The translations under genes were made by a program, and so were the position numbers. Below are positions 1 to 7,000 of a stretch of DNA of 24,315 nucleotides, in pieces (the stretch's first letter is position 1; the number at the start of each line of letters is the position of its first letter). This DNA comes from a virus. The DNA lies in IMG/VR virus record IMGVR_UViG_3300047564_004182, positions 1 through 24,315 of that record. The stretch is one strand, 5' to 3'. A model generated the notes under the pieces. That model had not been told where the DNA came from. It saw nothing but the letters and a program-made list of their open reading frames with translations, and searched no databases.

Positions 1-263
1 TCGCTCAAATGATTAGTTCTAATCCTGAATTAATTTTGATAGACGATTTAGAAGATGGTGTTGACGAGGATACTGTAAAGTTTATATCTAACGAAATACA
101 AAATTTTCTAAAAAACAATGATAAAATTGTTCTAATATTCACTAGTAGCACAAAAATACTAGATTCACTATCGCCAACTAAAGTTCATTTAATGTCTAAT
201 GGAAAAATAGTTAAGACAGGTGACAAAAAAATTCTTAAAAGGATAAGAACTAATGGCTATTGA
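1..263 (+). CDS. sufC: SufC-like ABC ATPase, C-terminal part (5' end outside window), catalytic residues altered
   Basis: The frame is open to the left edge, so the true start lies upstream; the ATG at 9 is internal. Seen: a Walker B segment (LILID) followed by D, E, D, G, V, D, then an FTSSTKIL segment, then KVHLMSNGKIVKTGD and an ending of TNGY. This lines up nearly without gaps with the end of E. coli SufC (LCILDESDSGLD, VTHYQRIL, YVHVLYQGRIVKSGD, EQGY). SufC is the cytosolic ATPase of the SufBCD scaffold for Fe-S cluster assembly. Two key positions differ: the catalytic Glu after Walker B (Glu171 in E. coli) is Asp, and the H-loop His (His203) is Ser. ATP hydrolysis is therefore doubtful. 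The protein ends near the GY of SufC and lacks the few residues that follow it. The gene overlaps the sufD-like gene by 11 bases, matching the sufC-sufD order of bacterial suf operons. Walker A and the ABC signature would be upstream and cannot be checked. Confidence 0.82.
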   Translation, partial: AQMISSNPELILIDDLEDGVDEDTVKFISNEIQNFLKNNDKIVLIFTSSTKILDSLSPTKVHLMSNGKIVKTGDKKILKRIRTNGY

Positions 264-1077
264 AAGTTTTTTAAAAGTTGACGAAAGAGATCCGGATTGG
301 ACTTATAGTCCTAATCATTATTTTGGAAAACAGTTTAAGGTAATTGATGCTAACTGTTTAATGATAAAAGAAGGAACAGACGACAGTGTTGTTTTAAGAT
401 TAAATCCTACTGAATCCGATCTATTATGTAAACATTTACAGATTATAGGTAAAGAATCCAGCAACTTAAATTTGTTTATTTTGTGTGAAGGTGATTCAAC
501 TACCCAGCAAGTTTTTTTGTATCATATCGAAGCACAACCTGATTCAAATTTAAATATTGGCGTTTTTATCAAAAACGGAAAATTAAATAAACACATTTTT
601 GAATGTTCAGCTGGCGAAAATAGTTCTATCAGTATATTTGGAATCGCAGAAAATACAGAAGGTGGTAGTAGCGAAATTATATCAAAAATTCATCATGAAG
701 GCCCTAATGTCGAAACCAATCAAATAGTAAATTGCGTTTCAGGAAAAGAGAGCAGAACTGTATTTCAAGGGCATGTAAGAATCGTAGAAGATATGATAAA
801 CAGTTATACACAAATTAATAATGCAAGTATTATTACTGACGAAAGTGGACAGGCATTTAGTATACCACAGTTAGCTATCGACTGCGGTAAAGTAGAAGCT
901 AATCATAGTTGTAGTATTGGGGAATTTGACGAGGAACAATTGTGGTACTTGAGAACCAGAGGAATTGAAGTTCAAAGAGCCAAAGAAATATTATTAGAAT
1001 CACATCGAGGTTTAATTTTAAATTTAATTGAATTTGAAGATCTAAAAGATGAAGTCAAAGAATTTTTCAACAGTTAA
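253..1077 (+). CDS. sufD: Compact SufD-like (SufB/SufD family) Fe-S scaffold subunit
   Basis: 274 aa, much shorter than the roughly 420 aa usual for SufD. The C-terminal half carries the family signature: residues 145-180 resemble the SufB/D core (HHEGPN, then SRTVFQGHVRIVED), residues 190-212 match the repeated beta-helix strand (SGQAFSIPQLAIDCGKVEAN), and residues 224-240 (EFDEEQLWYLRTRGIEV) match the very conserved QLDEEALFYLRSRGI. His218 in ANHSCSIG falls on E. coli SufD His360, implicated in cluster assembly at the SufB-SufD interface; the neighbouring Cys358 is Ala here. The N-terminal 130 residues are diverged and shortened. The start is supported by an AAGGA ribosome site (239-243), nine bases upstream of ATG, inside the end of sufC. 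The partner SufB is not in the window and would be expected further left. Very AT-rich (one sampled row 20% GC). SufB/D family membership is firm; the assignment to SufD rather than SufB rests on the His and gene order. Confidence 0.87.
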   Translation: MAIESFLKVDERDPDWTYSPNHYFGKQFKVIDANCLMIKEGTDDSVVLRLNPTESDLLCKHLQIIGKESSNLNLFILCEGDSTTQQVFLYHIEAQPDSNLNIGVFIKNGKLNKHIFECSAGENSSISIFGIAENTEGGSSEIISKIHHEGPNVETNQIVNCVSGKESRTVFQGHVRIVEDMINSYTQINNASIITDESGQAFSIPQLAIDCGKVEANHSCSIGEFDEEQLWYLRTRGIEVQRAKEILLESHRGLILNLIEFEDLKDEVKEFFNS

Positions 1078-1375
1078 TTCAGAATTAAAAGAAACTGTAA
1101 GAAACAAAATCAAACAACTGATCAATGCACGAAAATCAAATGAAATAATCTTTACAGCAGATTCAATTCATTCGATCAATATTATTACGCAGGGCATAGT
1201 TTGGAGGCCTAGAGACCTTATATTATTTCCTGAAAATGAATTACCAAAATATACTTCTGCACTGCAACATTTACAAAATAAAAGTAACTGCTCGTTAGAA
1301 CGTGTTAATGTCATCAAAAATGGGACATTGGATTTAGCTCATTTAGAAGAATTTTATTTTTCATATCGCATGTAA
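1049..1375 (+). CDS. sufS: SufS-like (class V aminotransferase fold) protein, N-terminal fragment before a frameshift
   Basis: 108 aa read from ATG 1049, overlapping the sufD end by 29 bases. VRNKIKQLINARKSNEIIF followed by SINIITQGI matches E. coli SufS VRKRASLFINARSAEELVF and GINLVANSW; NGTLDLAHLEE matches DGTLQLETLPT. SufS is the PLP-dependent cysteine desulfurase that supplies sulfur to SufBCD. The first 55-60 residues of SufS are absent, and the PLP-stacking His of the MEHHANIVPW segment is not preserved (FPENELPKYTSAL here). After Glu-Glu at 1346-1351 the frame runs through TTTTATTTTT and stops at 1373-1375, while the homology continues in the frame one base back. One missing T in the 1352-1361 run would join both parts into a product of about 326 aa. 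The cause could be a real mutation, an assembly error or recoding. Homology is clear, function is not. Confidence 0.75.
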   Translation: MKSKNFSTVNSELKETVRNKIKQLINARKSNEIIFTADSIHSINIITQGIVWRPRDLILFPENELPKYTSALQHLQNKSNCSLERVNVIKNGTLDLAHLEEFYFSYRM

Positions 1376-2028
1376 ATGAAATTACAGGCATCCTTCAACC
1401 AATAAAAGAACTATTTTCTTTAGTTAAAAAATATGAAGGTATTACTGTATTAAACTGTAACGATAGTATAGTCAGTGAACCTATAAACGTACAAGATCAA
1501 TCCACAGATTTCTTGTTCTTTGATTCTGAGAATATCGGTGTTGGCGAGGGATTAGGATTTTTATACGGGGATTACAAAAAGTTAGAAAAATTAAACCCTA
1601 TTTTTCCTAAAAGCACCAAAAGTCTTATGTTACCAAATAGATTAGAGTTAGAAAAAATAAATTCTAATTTTTTAACATTTGTCATAGAAAGTTTAACTGA
1701 TATTTTAAGTCAAGGAGTTAATGATCTTAAAACAAAATATCTACTATTAAGTGCTACTCTCCTAGGCGAACTACAGGACTGTGATCACATTAAAATTTTA
1801 TGTCCAGAATATTATAAAGCCGGAATCATAAGTTTTTACACTGATAATATGGATTTAGATAAGAACTATGATTTTTTAAAAGATTTTGATGTAGAATTCG
1901 GGTTTTTTGATATTGATGAATACATACTCCAGTACTCTACTAAAGGAGTGATTAAAGTAAAATGGGATCATAATAATACCAAAGACGATATGATTAATTT
2001 AGCAGAATACTTAAAAAAATTAAAATAA
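1351..2028 (+). pseudogene. SufS-like protein, C-terminal fragment after the frameshift; PLP-site residues missing
   Basis: Read from 1351 in the -1 frame, ILFFISHVNEITGIL matches SufS LLAITHVSNVLGTEN, and STDFLFFDSENIGVGEGLGF matches CDFYVFSGHKLYGPTGIGI. No ATG lies near the beginning: the first possible initiator is a TTG at 1513, inside the conserved core, so this part almost certainly belongs to the gene starting at 1049. The SufS Schiff-base lysine in SGHKLYG is Asn here (DSENIGV), the VDGAQ aspartate that holds the PLP ring nitrogen is Asn (LNCND), the FEAGTPN phosphate-site segment is not recognisable, and the RTGHHC active-site cysteine region has no Cys (FGFFDIDEYILQY). A cysteine desulfurase of known mechanism could not work with these changes, yet the frame stays open for about 225 codons and the fold pattern persists to the final helix (LAEYLKKLK). 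Either late-stage decay or a repurposed non-catalytic protein. Confidence 0.7.
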
Positions 2029-2031
2029 ATA
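2025..2031 (+). promoter_or_regulatory. ATAAATA, late-promoter-like motif just before the SOD gene
   Basis: ATAAATA resembles the T4-type late promoter TATAAATA. TAAATA ends five bases before ATG 2037, the same spacing as in the minus-strand gene whose start is at 3927. If it is a -10 element, transcription would begin at or near the start codon, giving a nearly leaderless message. AT-rich DNA makes chance matches likely. Confidence 0.25.
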
Positions 2032-2036
2032 GCATT

Positions 2037-2594
2037 ATGAATATGAGATTTATTAAAAGTTTAAAAGAGTCTTCGGACATTAGAGAAATTAATCAGAACA
2101 GGCTCAAATACAGCAAAAATGAGCTTGATCCTGTTATGAGTGAGGCTACTATAAAATATCATTACGATGGATTAGCAGCCAAATACTACGAACGTTACAA
2201 CAAAGGAGAAGGTGATGCTGACTTTAACTACGGCGGCGCTATTTTACATAATTTGTTTTTTGGCAATCTGGCCCCTGCCAGAGCAGCAAACAAACCAAAT
2301 GGCACTTCTAAGACAACAATAGATGAAGTATATGGTAGTTTTGAAAAGTTTAAAGATGCTTTTGAAAAAGAATTTATGGCAGCACAAGGGTCTAATTGGA
2401 TTTATATGGATACCTCTGGAAAACTACACACTATACATAATCACGAATACAAAAAGAATATGAAAATCGCACTATTAATAGATGCTTGGGAACATGCCTG
2501 GGCATTAGATTACCAGCAAGATAAAGCCAAATATCTTGCAAATATATGGCGTATCATAGACTGGGACGTTGTTAACATTAGATTAGGAACTTGA
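2037..2594 (+). CDS. sodA/sodB-like: Iron/manganese superoxide dismutase
   Basis: 185 aa, normal for Fe/Mn-SOD, which converts superoxide to oxygen and peroxide in the cytoplasm. All four metal ligands are visible: His42 in IKYHYDG, His71 in [12 protein letters not shown] (compare E. coli FeSOD NHTFYWNCLAP), and Asp149 and His153 in [11 protein letters not shown]. Other family landmarks are [21 protein letters not shown], and [13 protein letters not shown] at the end. Instead of the usual HH pair after the first ligand there is LA, and the second-shell Gln region is a His-rich HNHE (134-137), so metal preference cannot be read off. The N-terminal 20 residues ([16 protein letters not shown]) precede the SOD fold; ATG 2043 is an alternative start. 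The gene begins eight bases after the sufS-like stop and ends one base before the ErpA-like start, so it sits inside the Fe-S cassette; superoxide damages Fe-S clusters, which fits. Family call firm, catalysis likely. Confidence 0.93.
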   Translation: MNMRFIKSLKESSDIREINQNRLKYSKNELDPVMSEATIKYHYDGLAAKYYERYNKGEGDADFNYGGAILHNLFFGNLAPARAANKPNGTSKTTIDEVYGSFEKFKDAFEKEFMAAQGSNWIYMDTSGKLHTIHNHEYKKNMKIALLIDAWEHAWALDYQQDKAKYLANIWRIIDWDVVNIRLGT

Positions 2595-2595
2595 T

Positions 2596-2925
2596 ATGGA
2601 GTCAATTATAGTTACAGAATCAGCAGTGACAAAAATTGCCGATTTGTTAGCAGAAGAAAATAATCCTAATTTAAAATTAAGAACATTTGTCCAAGGTGGC
2701 GGATGCTCAGGATTTCAATACGGATTTACTTTTGATGAAGAACAAAATGAGGACGATTTTGTGATAGAAAAATCTGGTGTTAAAATATTAGTAGATTCTA
2801 TGAGTTATCAGTATCTAATCGGCGCAGAGATCAATTACACTGAGGATTTGACTGGTAATAGTTTTACAATTAAGAATCCAAACGCTCAGACTACCTGCGG
2901 ATGTGGTAGCAGTTTTTCAGTTTAA
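2596..2925 (+). CDS. erpA: ErpA-like A-type iron-sulfur carrier protein
   Basis: 109 aa, full length for the HesB/IscA/ErpA family. The three cluster-binding cysteines are present: Cys37 in [13 protein letters not shown] and Cys101/Cys103 in the CGCGSSFSV tail. The [14 protein letters not shown] stretch, the VD-MS-QYL-G segment and the [13 protein letters not shown] ending resemble ErpA more than IscA or SufA. A-type carriers accept Fe-S clusters from scaffolds such as IscU or SufBCD and pass them to apo-proteins; ErpA serves late targets, including isoprenoid-pathway enzymes in E. coli. Separated by one base from the SOD stop and by 13 bases from the IscU start, so very probably co-transcribed and coupled. 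No missing residues. A sampled row is about 30% GC, more AT-rich than the following iscU. Catalytic integrity contrasts with the degraded SufC/SufS homologues upstream. Confidence 0.95.
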   Translation: MESIIVTESAVTKIADLLAEENNPNLKLRTFVQGGGCSGFQYGFTFDEEQNEDDFVIEKSGVKILVDSMSYQYLIGAEINYTEDLTGNSFTIKNPNAQTTCGCGSSFSV

Positions 2926-2938
2926 TTAGGAATAAGAT

Positions 2939-3328
2939 ATGGCGTACAGCGACAAAGTTATAGATCACTACGAGAACCCTCGCAACGTTGGTAGCTTTGA
3001 CAAAAATGATGCTAACATTGGTACTGGTATGGTAGGAGCACCTGCCTGTGGTGATGTAATGAAATTACAAATAAAGGTAAACGATGAAGGAATCATTGAA
3101 GATGCGAAATTCAAAACTTACGGATGTGGATCAGCAATCGCAAGTTCATCACTCGTTACGGAGTGGCTCAAAGGTAAGACGTTGGCAGAAGCAGGATCTA
3201 TTAAGAATTCTGAGATCGCCACAGAGCTTGCACTCCCCCCAGTTAAAATACATTGCTCAATTCTTGCTGAAGACGCGATTCAAGCAGCCATAAAAGATTA
3301 TAAAGAAAAGCATGATCTTGTTAACTGA
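2939..3328 (+). CDS. iscU: IscU-type Fe-S cluster scaffold
   Basis: 129 aa, the usual IscU length, aligning with E. coli IscU essentially without gaps. Visible: MAYSDKVIDHYENPRNVGSF, Cys37 and Asp39 in GAPACGDVMKLQI, Cys63 in YGCGSAIASSS, the LPPVK chaperone (HscA) recognition motif at 99-103, and His105-Cys106. All cluster ligands and the Asp that makes the cluster transferable are intact. IscU receives sulfur from a cysteine desulfurase and iron, builds a [2Fe-2S] cluster and hands it to carriers. No IscS, HscA/HscB or ferredoxin gene is in the window, so host partners would be needed. Ribosome site AGGA at 2928-2931, seven bases from ATG. The 3' end overlaps iscA by 17 bases. Sampled rows of 43% and 52% GC stand out against 18-20% in sufD/sufS, suggesting more recent acquisition (inference). 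Confidence 0.96.
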   Translation: MAYSDKVIDHYENPRNVGSFDKNDANIGTGMVGAPACGDVMKLQIKVNDEGIIEDAKFKTYGCGSAIASSSLVTEWLKGKTLAEAGSIKNSEIATELALPPVKIHCSILAEDAIQAAIKDYKEKHDLVN

Positions 3329-3638
3329 AATTGCAGCATCTAAAATCAAACAAAATTTAGAACGTAGGGGCAAGGGTTTAGGCATACGAATAGGTGTTAA
3401 GACCACTGGTTGTTCAGGCATGGCCTATGTTTTAGAATATGTAGACTTTGCACCAGTAACAAGAGATCAATTTGTCTATGAAAGTTATGGTGTAAAAGTT
3501 TGGGTAGATGGCCGAAGTTCACCGTATGTTCAAGGACTTACTATGGACTGGCAGAAAAAAGGTCTCAATGAAGGGTTTGAATTTATTAACCCTAACGAAA
3601 AAGATCGTTGCGGTTGCGGCGAAAGTTTTAGAATTTAA
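3312..3638 (+). CDS. iscA: IscA-type iron-sulfur carrier protein
   Basis: 108 aa, full length. RRGKGLGIRIGVKTTGCSG and MAYVLEYVDF closely match E. coli IscA (NRGKGFGLRLGVRTSGCSG, MAYVLEFVDE); the C-terminus has LNEGFEFINPNEKDRC and GCGESFRI. Cys34, Cys100 and Cys102 are the expected cluster/iron ligands. IscA binds iron or an Fe-S cluster and works with IscU in [4Fe-4S] formation. It is the second A-type carrier in the cassette and is clearly of the IscA rather than ErpA subtype. The start lies within the end of iscU (17-base overlap), as in a tight phage operon. It ends one base before the stop of a convergent gene, leaving no room for a terminator between them. One sampled row is 48% GC, like iscU. 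This is the last cassette gene before the structural region. Confidence 0.95.
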   Translation: MILLTEIAASKIKQNLERRGKGLGIRIGVKTTGCSGMAYVLEYVDFAPVTRDQFVYESYGVKVWVDGRSSPYVQGLTMDWQKKGLNEGFEFINPNEKDRCGCGESFRI

Positions 3639-3639
3639 T

Positions 3640-3927
3640 CTACAATCTGCCAATAGGCATATCACTACTTGCTGGCATATCCCAAATTTTTCTTTTTTCC
3701 ACGCCCTTTTTCTGAGCAAATCTTTTAGAATCACAACTACTACACACGTGGAAATATGAATTGCTGATTCTTTTTGGACTCATGTTAGCGTGATTTCGAA
3801 AAAACCTTTCACCACAACTATCACAGATAAACTCGTTTACTTTTTTCGTTCTAAAATAAACGTGTTCAATACCGTTCTTACTTGTTCTTTTATGTGAACT
3901 TTTTTCTTTTACGCTACCTACGTACAT
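3640..3927 (-). CDS. Small four-cysteine zinc-binding protein of unknown function
   Basis: 95 aa, basic, the only convincing minus-strand gene. Two CxxC pairs (Cys35/Cys38 in CDSCGERFFR, Cys62/Cys65 in CSSCDSKRFAQKKG) are 24 residues apart, the pattern of a zinc ribbon or treble-clef zinc site such as those in HNH-type nucleases and small phage regulators. No HNH catalytic pattern is clear, although HANMSPKRISNSYFH lies between the pairs. The tail (KRKIWDMPASSDMPIGRL) looks conserved in style but I cannot name a family with certainty; I recall similar hypothetical proteins in marine T4-like phages. It converges on iscA with a one-base gap and diverges from the giant fibre gene across 81 bases. 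TAAATA lies five bases before its ATG. A nucleic-acid-binding role is an inference only. Confidence 0.7.
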   Translation of the reverse strand: MYVGSVKEKSSHKRTSKNGIEHVYFRTKKVNEFICDSCGERFFRNHANMSPKRISNSYFHVCSSCDSKRFAQKKGVEKRKIWDMPASSDMPIGRL

Positions 3928-3932
3928 GCCAG

Positions 3933-3940
3933 TATTTACA
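3933..3940 (-). promoter_or_regulatory. TGTAAATA, late-promoter-like motif on the minus strand
   Basis: Seven of eight bases match TATAAATA, and TAAATA ends five bases before the ATG at 3927, the same arrangement as before the SOD gene. Could be a late -10 element giving a near-leaderless message, or chance in AT-rich DNA. Confidence 0.25.
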
Positions 3941-3960
3941 TTAAGTTTACAAAATTTAAA

Positions 3961-3968
3961 GGTAAATA
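3961..3968 (+). promoter_or_regulatory. GGTAAATA, candidate late promoter of the giant fibre gene
   Basis: GGTAAATA, followed shortly by AGGAAATA, lies 40 bases upstream of ATG 4009 in the divergent intergenic space. The same GGTAAATA and GGAAATA pair occurs before the fibre gene at 19077. It is a partial match to TATAAATA. The shared context before two related genes raises it above chance, but no mapped start supports it. Confidence 0.35.
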
Positions 3969-3998
3969 AAGTTAGGAAATACCATAATCATCCAATTC

Positions 3999-4002
3999 GG
4001 AG
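3999..4002 (+). promoter_or_regulatory. Ribosome binding site of the 2953-aa fibre gene
   Basis: GGAG, six bases before ATG 4009, fixes this start. The protein begins MARKNINIG, the same beginning as the following gene. Confidence 0.6.
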
Positions 4003-4008
4003 TTTACA

Positions 4009-7000
4009 ATGGCAAGAAAAAATATTAATATTGGTCTAACCGGCAATGATGGAACCGGTGATAGCATTCGTGACGCTTTTTCAAAAGTTAATGAAAATTT
4101 TAGAGAGCTATATGCTAGTCAAGGTCTTGAGGAAGGGTTAACATTTGAGAACTTAGTAGATGTTGTTAAACCTTTGAGACCTAATGGAGTTTTATCATTA
4201 AATTCTTTAGGTAACAATGTAATTAGTAAAGAACTAGTTGGTAGTGCTAACATTTCTATAGATACTGCTACTGACCCATCAAAAATAAGCCTAAGTTTAA
4301 CGGGTATTAGTATAAGTTTAGACCCGACTCCAACACTGTCAAATACATTAAATGCAGGTGGATTTAAAGTATCTAATATGGCTGCGCCACAAGCAGATAA
4401 CGATGCTGTAACTAGACGTTGGGTTTATAGTAACTTTTTAAATCGAGACAACGAAGATTTAACAGGAACTGTCAATGCTGTAGATGGCAGTACCATGAGA
4501 GACAATTTTAAAATACAGCCTGCTCCTAACAATGGTAATCCTAATTTGGGTGAGCGTTTCATTCCGTTACTAGACTCAGATGGATTAACCCCAAAGACAA
4601 ATGTTTTCTTAAAGTTTCAAGGAACTGATCCTGCACACTCTGTAAGAAAAGATTATGCAGATTCCAAGATAAGTTTAGCAGGAACATTGGCAGTTGATCC
4701 GGAAACTGGATTAACTGACAGAGGCTTTGGAGTCATGACTGGACCATTGATCTTAAATGATCACCCAGGAGAATATCAAGGAATTGAACTTAGTCCAAAA
4801 GAAGGCGGTCCAGCATTTGTTCAGGAAGATTATCGTGCGGCTACTAAAGGTTATGTAGATAGTAAATCATATAGCAGTCCTACAAATATCTATGTTAGTA
4901 CCATAGGTAATGATGATATGTGGGATTTTGACAATGACACTCCTAATCCTGATTACGGATATCCCGAATATGAGATAGGAAGAAGTTGGAGTAAAGCATT
5001 TAAGAGCGTTAGAGCAGCGTTAAAATTCGCTAAAAAGTATATCGATAGAGTTACATTACAAACAACTCCATACAAAGTAAGTACTAGCCAAGTATTCAAA
5101 TATATACCTGCTTTAGGTACTGAGTTAGAATATCCTAGAACAAAAGTTAGAGTCAGTTTACAAAATCACGGTTATCAAGATGGCGACTATGTTCAAGTCA
5201 GTGGTGCTGTTTTATTAGGAGCAGTAGATACTAGAGAATTGAACGGTATCTTTAGAGTAAACAGAATAAATGCCAACTTATTTGAATTAAATTTAAAGAA
5301 AACATTTTCTTGGGTCAATCCTGTAGTTGATCCATTGGATCCATTTATAACCATAGCACTTGCTAATAAGAAAGATGGTCCTTATAGTACATTGAGTAGA
5401 GTAGACCTTGGTTTTAGAGGATTCTTTATTCCAAAACCAGAAATTACTGTAATGATAGAATCTGGTGTTTATTTTGAAGAATTTCCAATCATTGTTCCAC
5501 CAAACGTGGCGATCAAAGGTGATGAATTTAGAAGAACTTTAATTAAACCTAAGCAAGGGCCGGTTCCTGCAGAAAATATAAATCTAAAATTTGTAAGAGG
5601 TGATAGAAGTTTAAACGCTAATTTCTGGTATAACAATCATTACTACAGACAATTAGGAAGATCTGTTGGTGCTACAAATATTGTAAACAGTACTAGATTA
5701 GAAATTAGAGACGCCGCATATCCACCTAAATCTGGAATGAGGTTTATTGTAGGTTCTACGGGCGGTGTTCCAAACGTTTATAGAGTTGGTCCTGTAAGAA
5801 AAATACTTTATAAGACACCAAATCCTGATTTGAATATTGCTCCAGGAACATATACTATGGACATAGTAGATGAGAATGGAGATTTAAAACCTCTAGCTCA
5901 ATCTATTCCTGACAACACCTTGATAGAATTTTTCTTAGACAATGAACATGCTGACATGCTGCTAGTCAATGATGCATTCCAAGCCAGAAACATAACCTTC
6001 GTTGGTAGTAAAGGCTTCGTTATGGCATTTGATCCTAATGGTCAAATTTTAACTAGAAGTCCATATGCTCAAGTTTGTTCAACATTTTCTGGTGAAGGTG
6101 GCGGCGGTCAATTAATTGACGGTATGGCAGGTAATCAGCTGTGTTACGTTGATGATACTACATACACAGATCCATTTACTGGTACTTTAGGTGCCAGTGG
6201 CACTAAAATGAGAGTTACTGGTTTAGTTAGAAAACCAGAAGTTCCTAATACTTTTTATCTTTCAAAGAAACGCTATGTGATCATTGATACTACTGAAGTA
6301 GATCAAAACGGTTCAGCCACTTTAACATTGAGCAGTGCTCCGGGCGAATTCATAGAACTTGATGATACATTTTTACCTGCAGGTTTCATACCAAATGGAA
6401 CACAAATTTTAATTGAAACTGCTGGTAATAGAAGTATGTTGTCCAACGACTTTACTATGATCAACGATCTTGGTTATGGTATATATGTTGATAACAACGG
6501 GGTATGTGAAGCAGTTAGCCAATTTACATACTATTGTAGAGTTGGTTATTTGAGTAAAGCTGGTGGACAAATACGTTCAGTTACTGGTTCAAGTTGTTAC
6601 GGAATAATTGGATTACAATCAGAAGGTAGTGATCCGAATGAAGCTATTCAAATAGGTAGATTAAGAACTCCGGTAATGAATCTTATTACACCTTACATTG
6701 ATGACCCTATTAATGAAGGTAGATTTGGTGCTGTATCTTTCTATGTAGGCAATGCTGATTGTCCTCCATTAAGAAACGCAACTTTTAAATTAACCGCCCA
6801 CGAAATAGCTATTAAAGATATACGTAGAGCTAGATTGTCAGGCGGAACACTGACCACTGGTCCGTTAAAAGTTACAACTTATTATAGACATCCTTTTAAA
6901 ACTGGCGAGGAAGTGCAGATTACTGGAGTTAAGACTGACGCTGGCCTCAATTTGCCACCAACTACACCAGGCGGCAATCCTTTACCAAATGATATTTCAG

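Noticed and set aside
1352-1363. Programmed -1 frameshift site in the SufS-like gene
   Set aside because: T-rich, but no zero-frame X-XXY-YYZ heptamer permits good re-pairing of both tRNAs, and no obvious downstream hairpin was seen; homopolymer deletion is simpler.
3084-3293. 69-aa ORF in another frame of iscU
   Set aside because: Fully inside the highly conserved iscU frame; its sequence shows no family pattern.
1-3638. Host chromosomal suf operon with the phage part being a prophage
   Set aside because: Missing catalytic residues, compact SufD, extreme gene overlap and no integrase or attachment site argue against a functional host operon, although the left flank is not visible.
3636-3645. 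Bidirectional terminator between iscA and the minus-strand gene
   Set aside because: The two stop codons are one base apart and no GC-rich stem with a T tract is visible.
3508-3759. Overlapping ORFs on both strands at the iscA/zinc-protein junction
   Set aside because: They cross two well-supported convergent genes in other frames and have no recognisable features.
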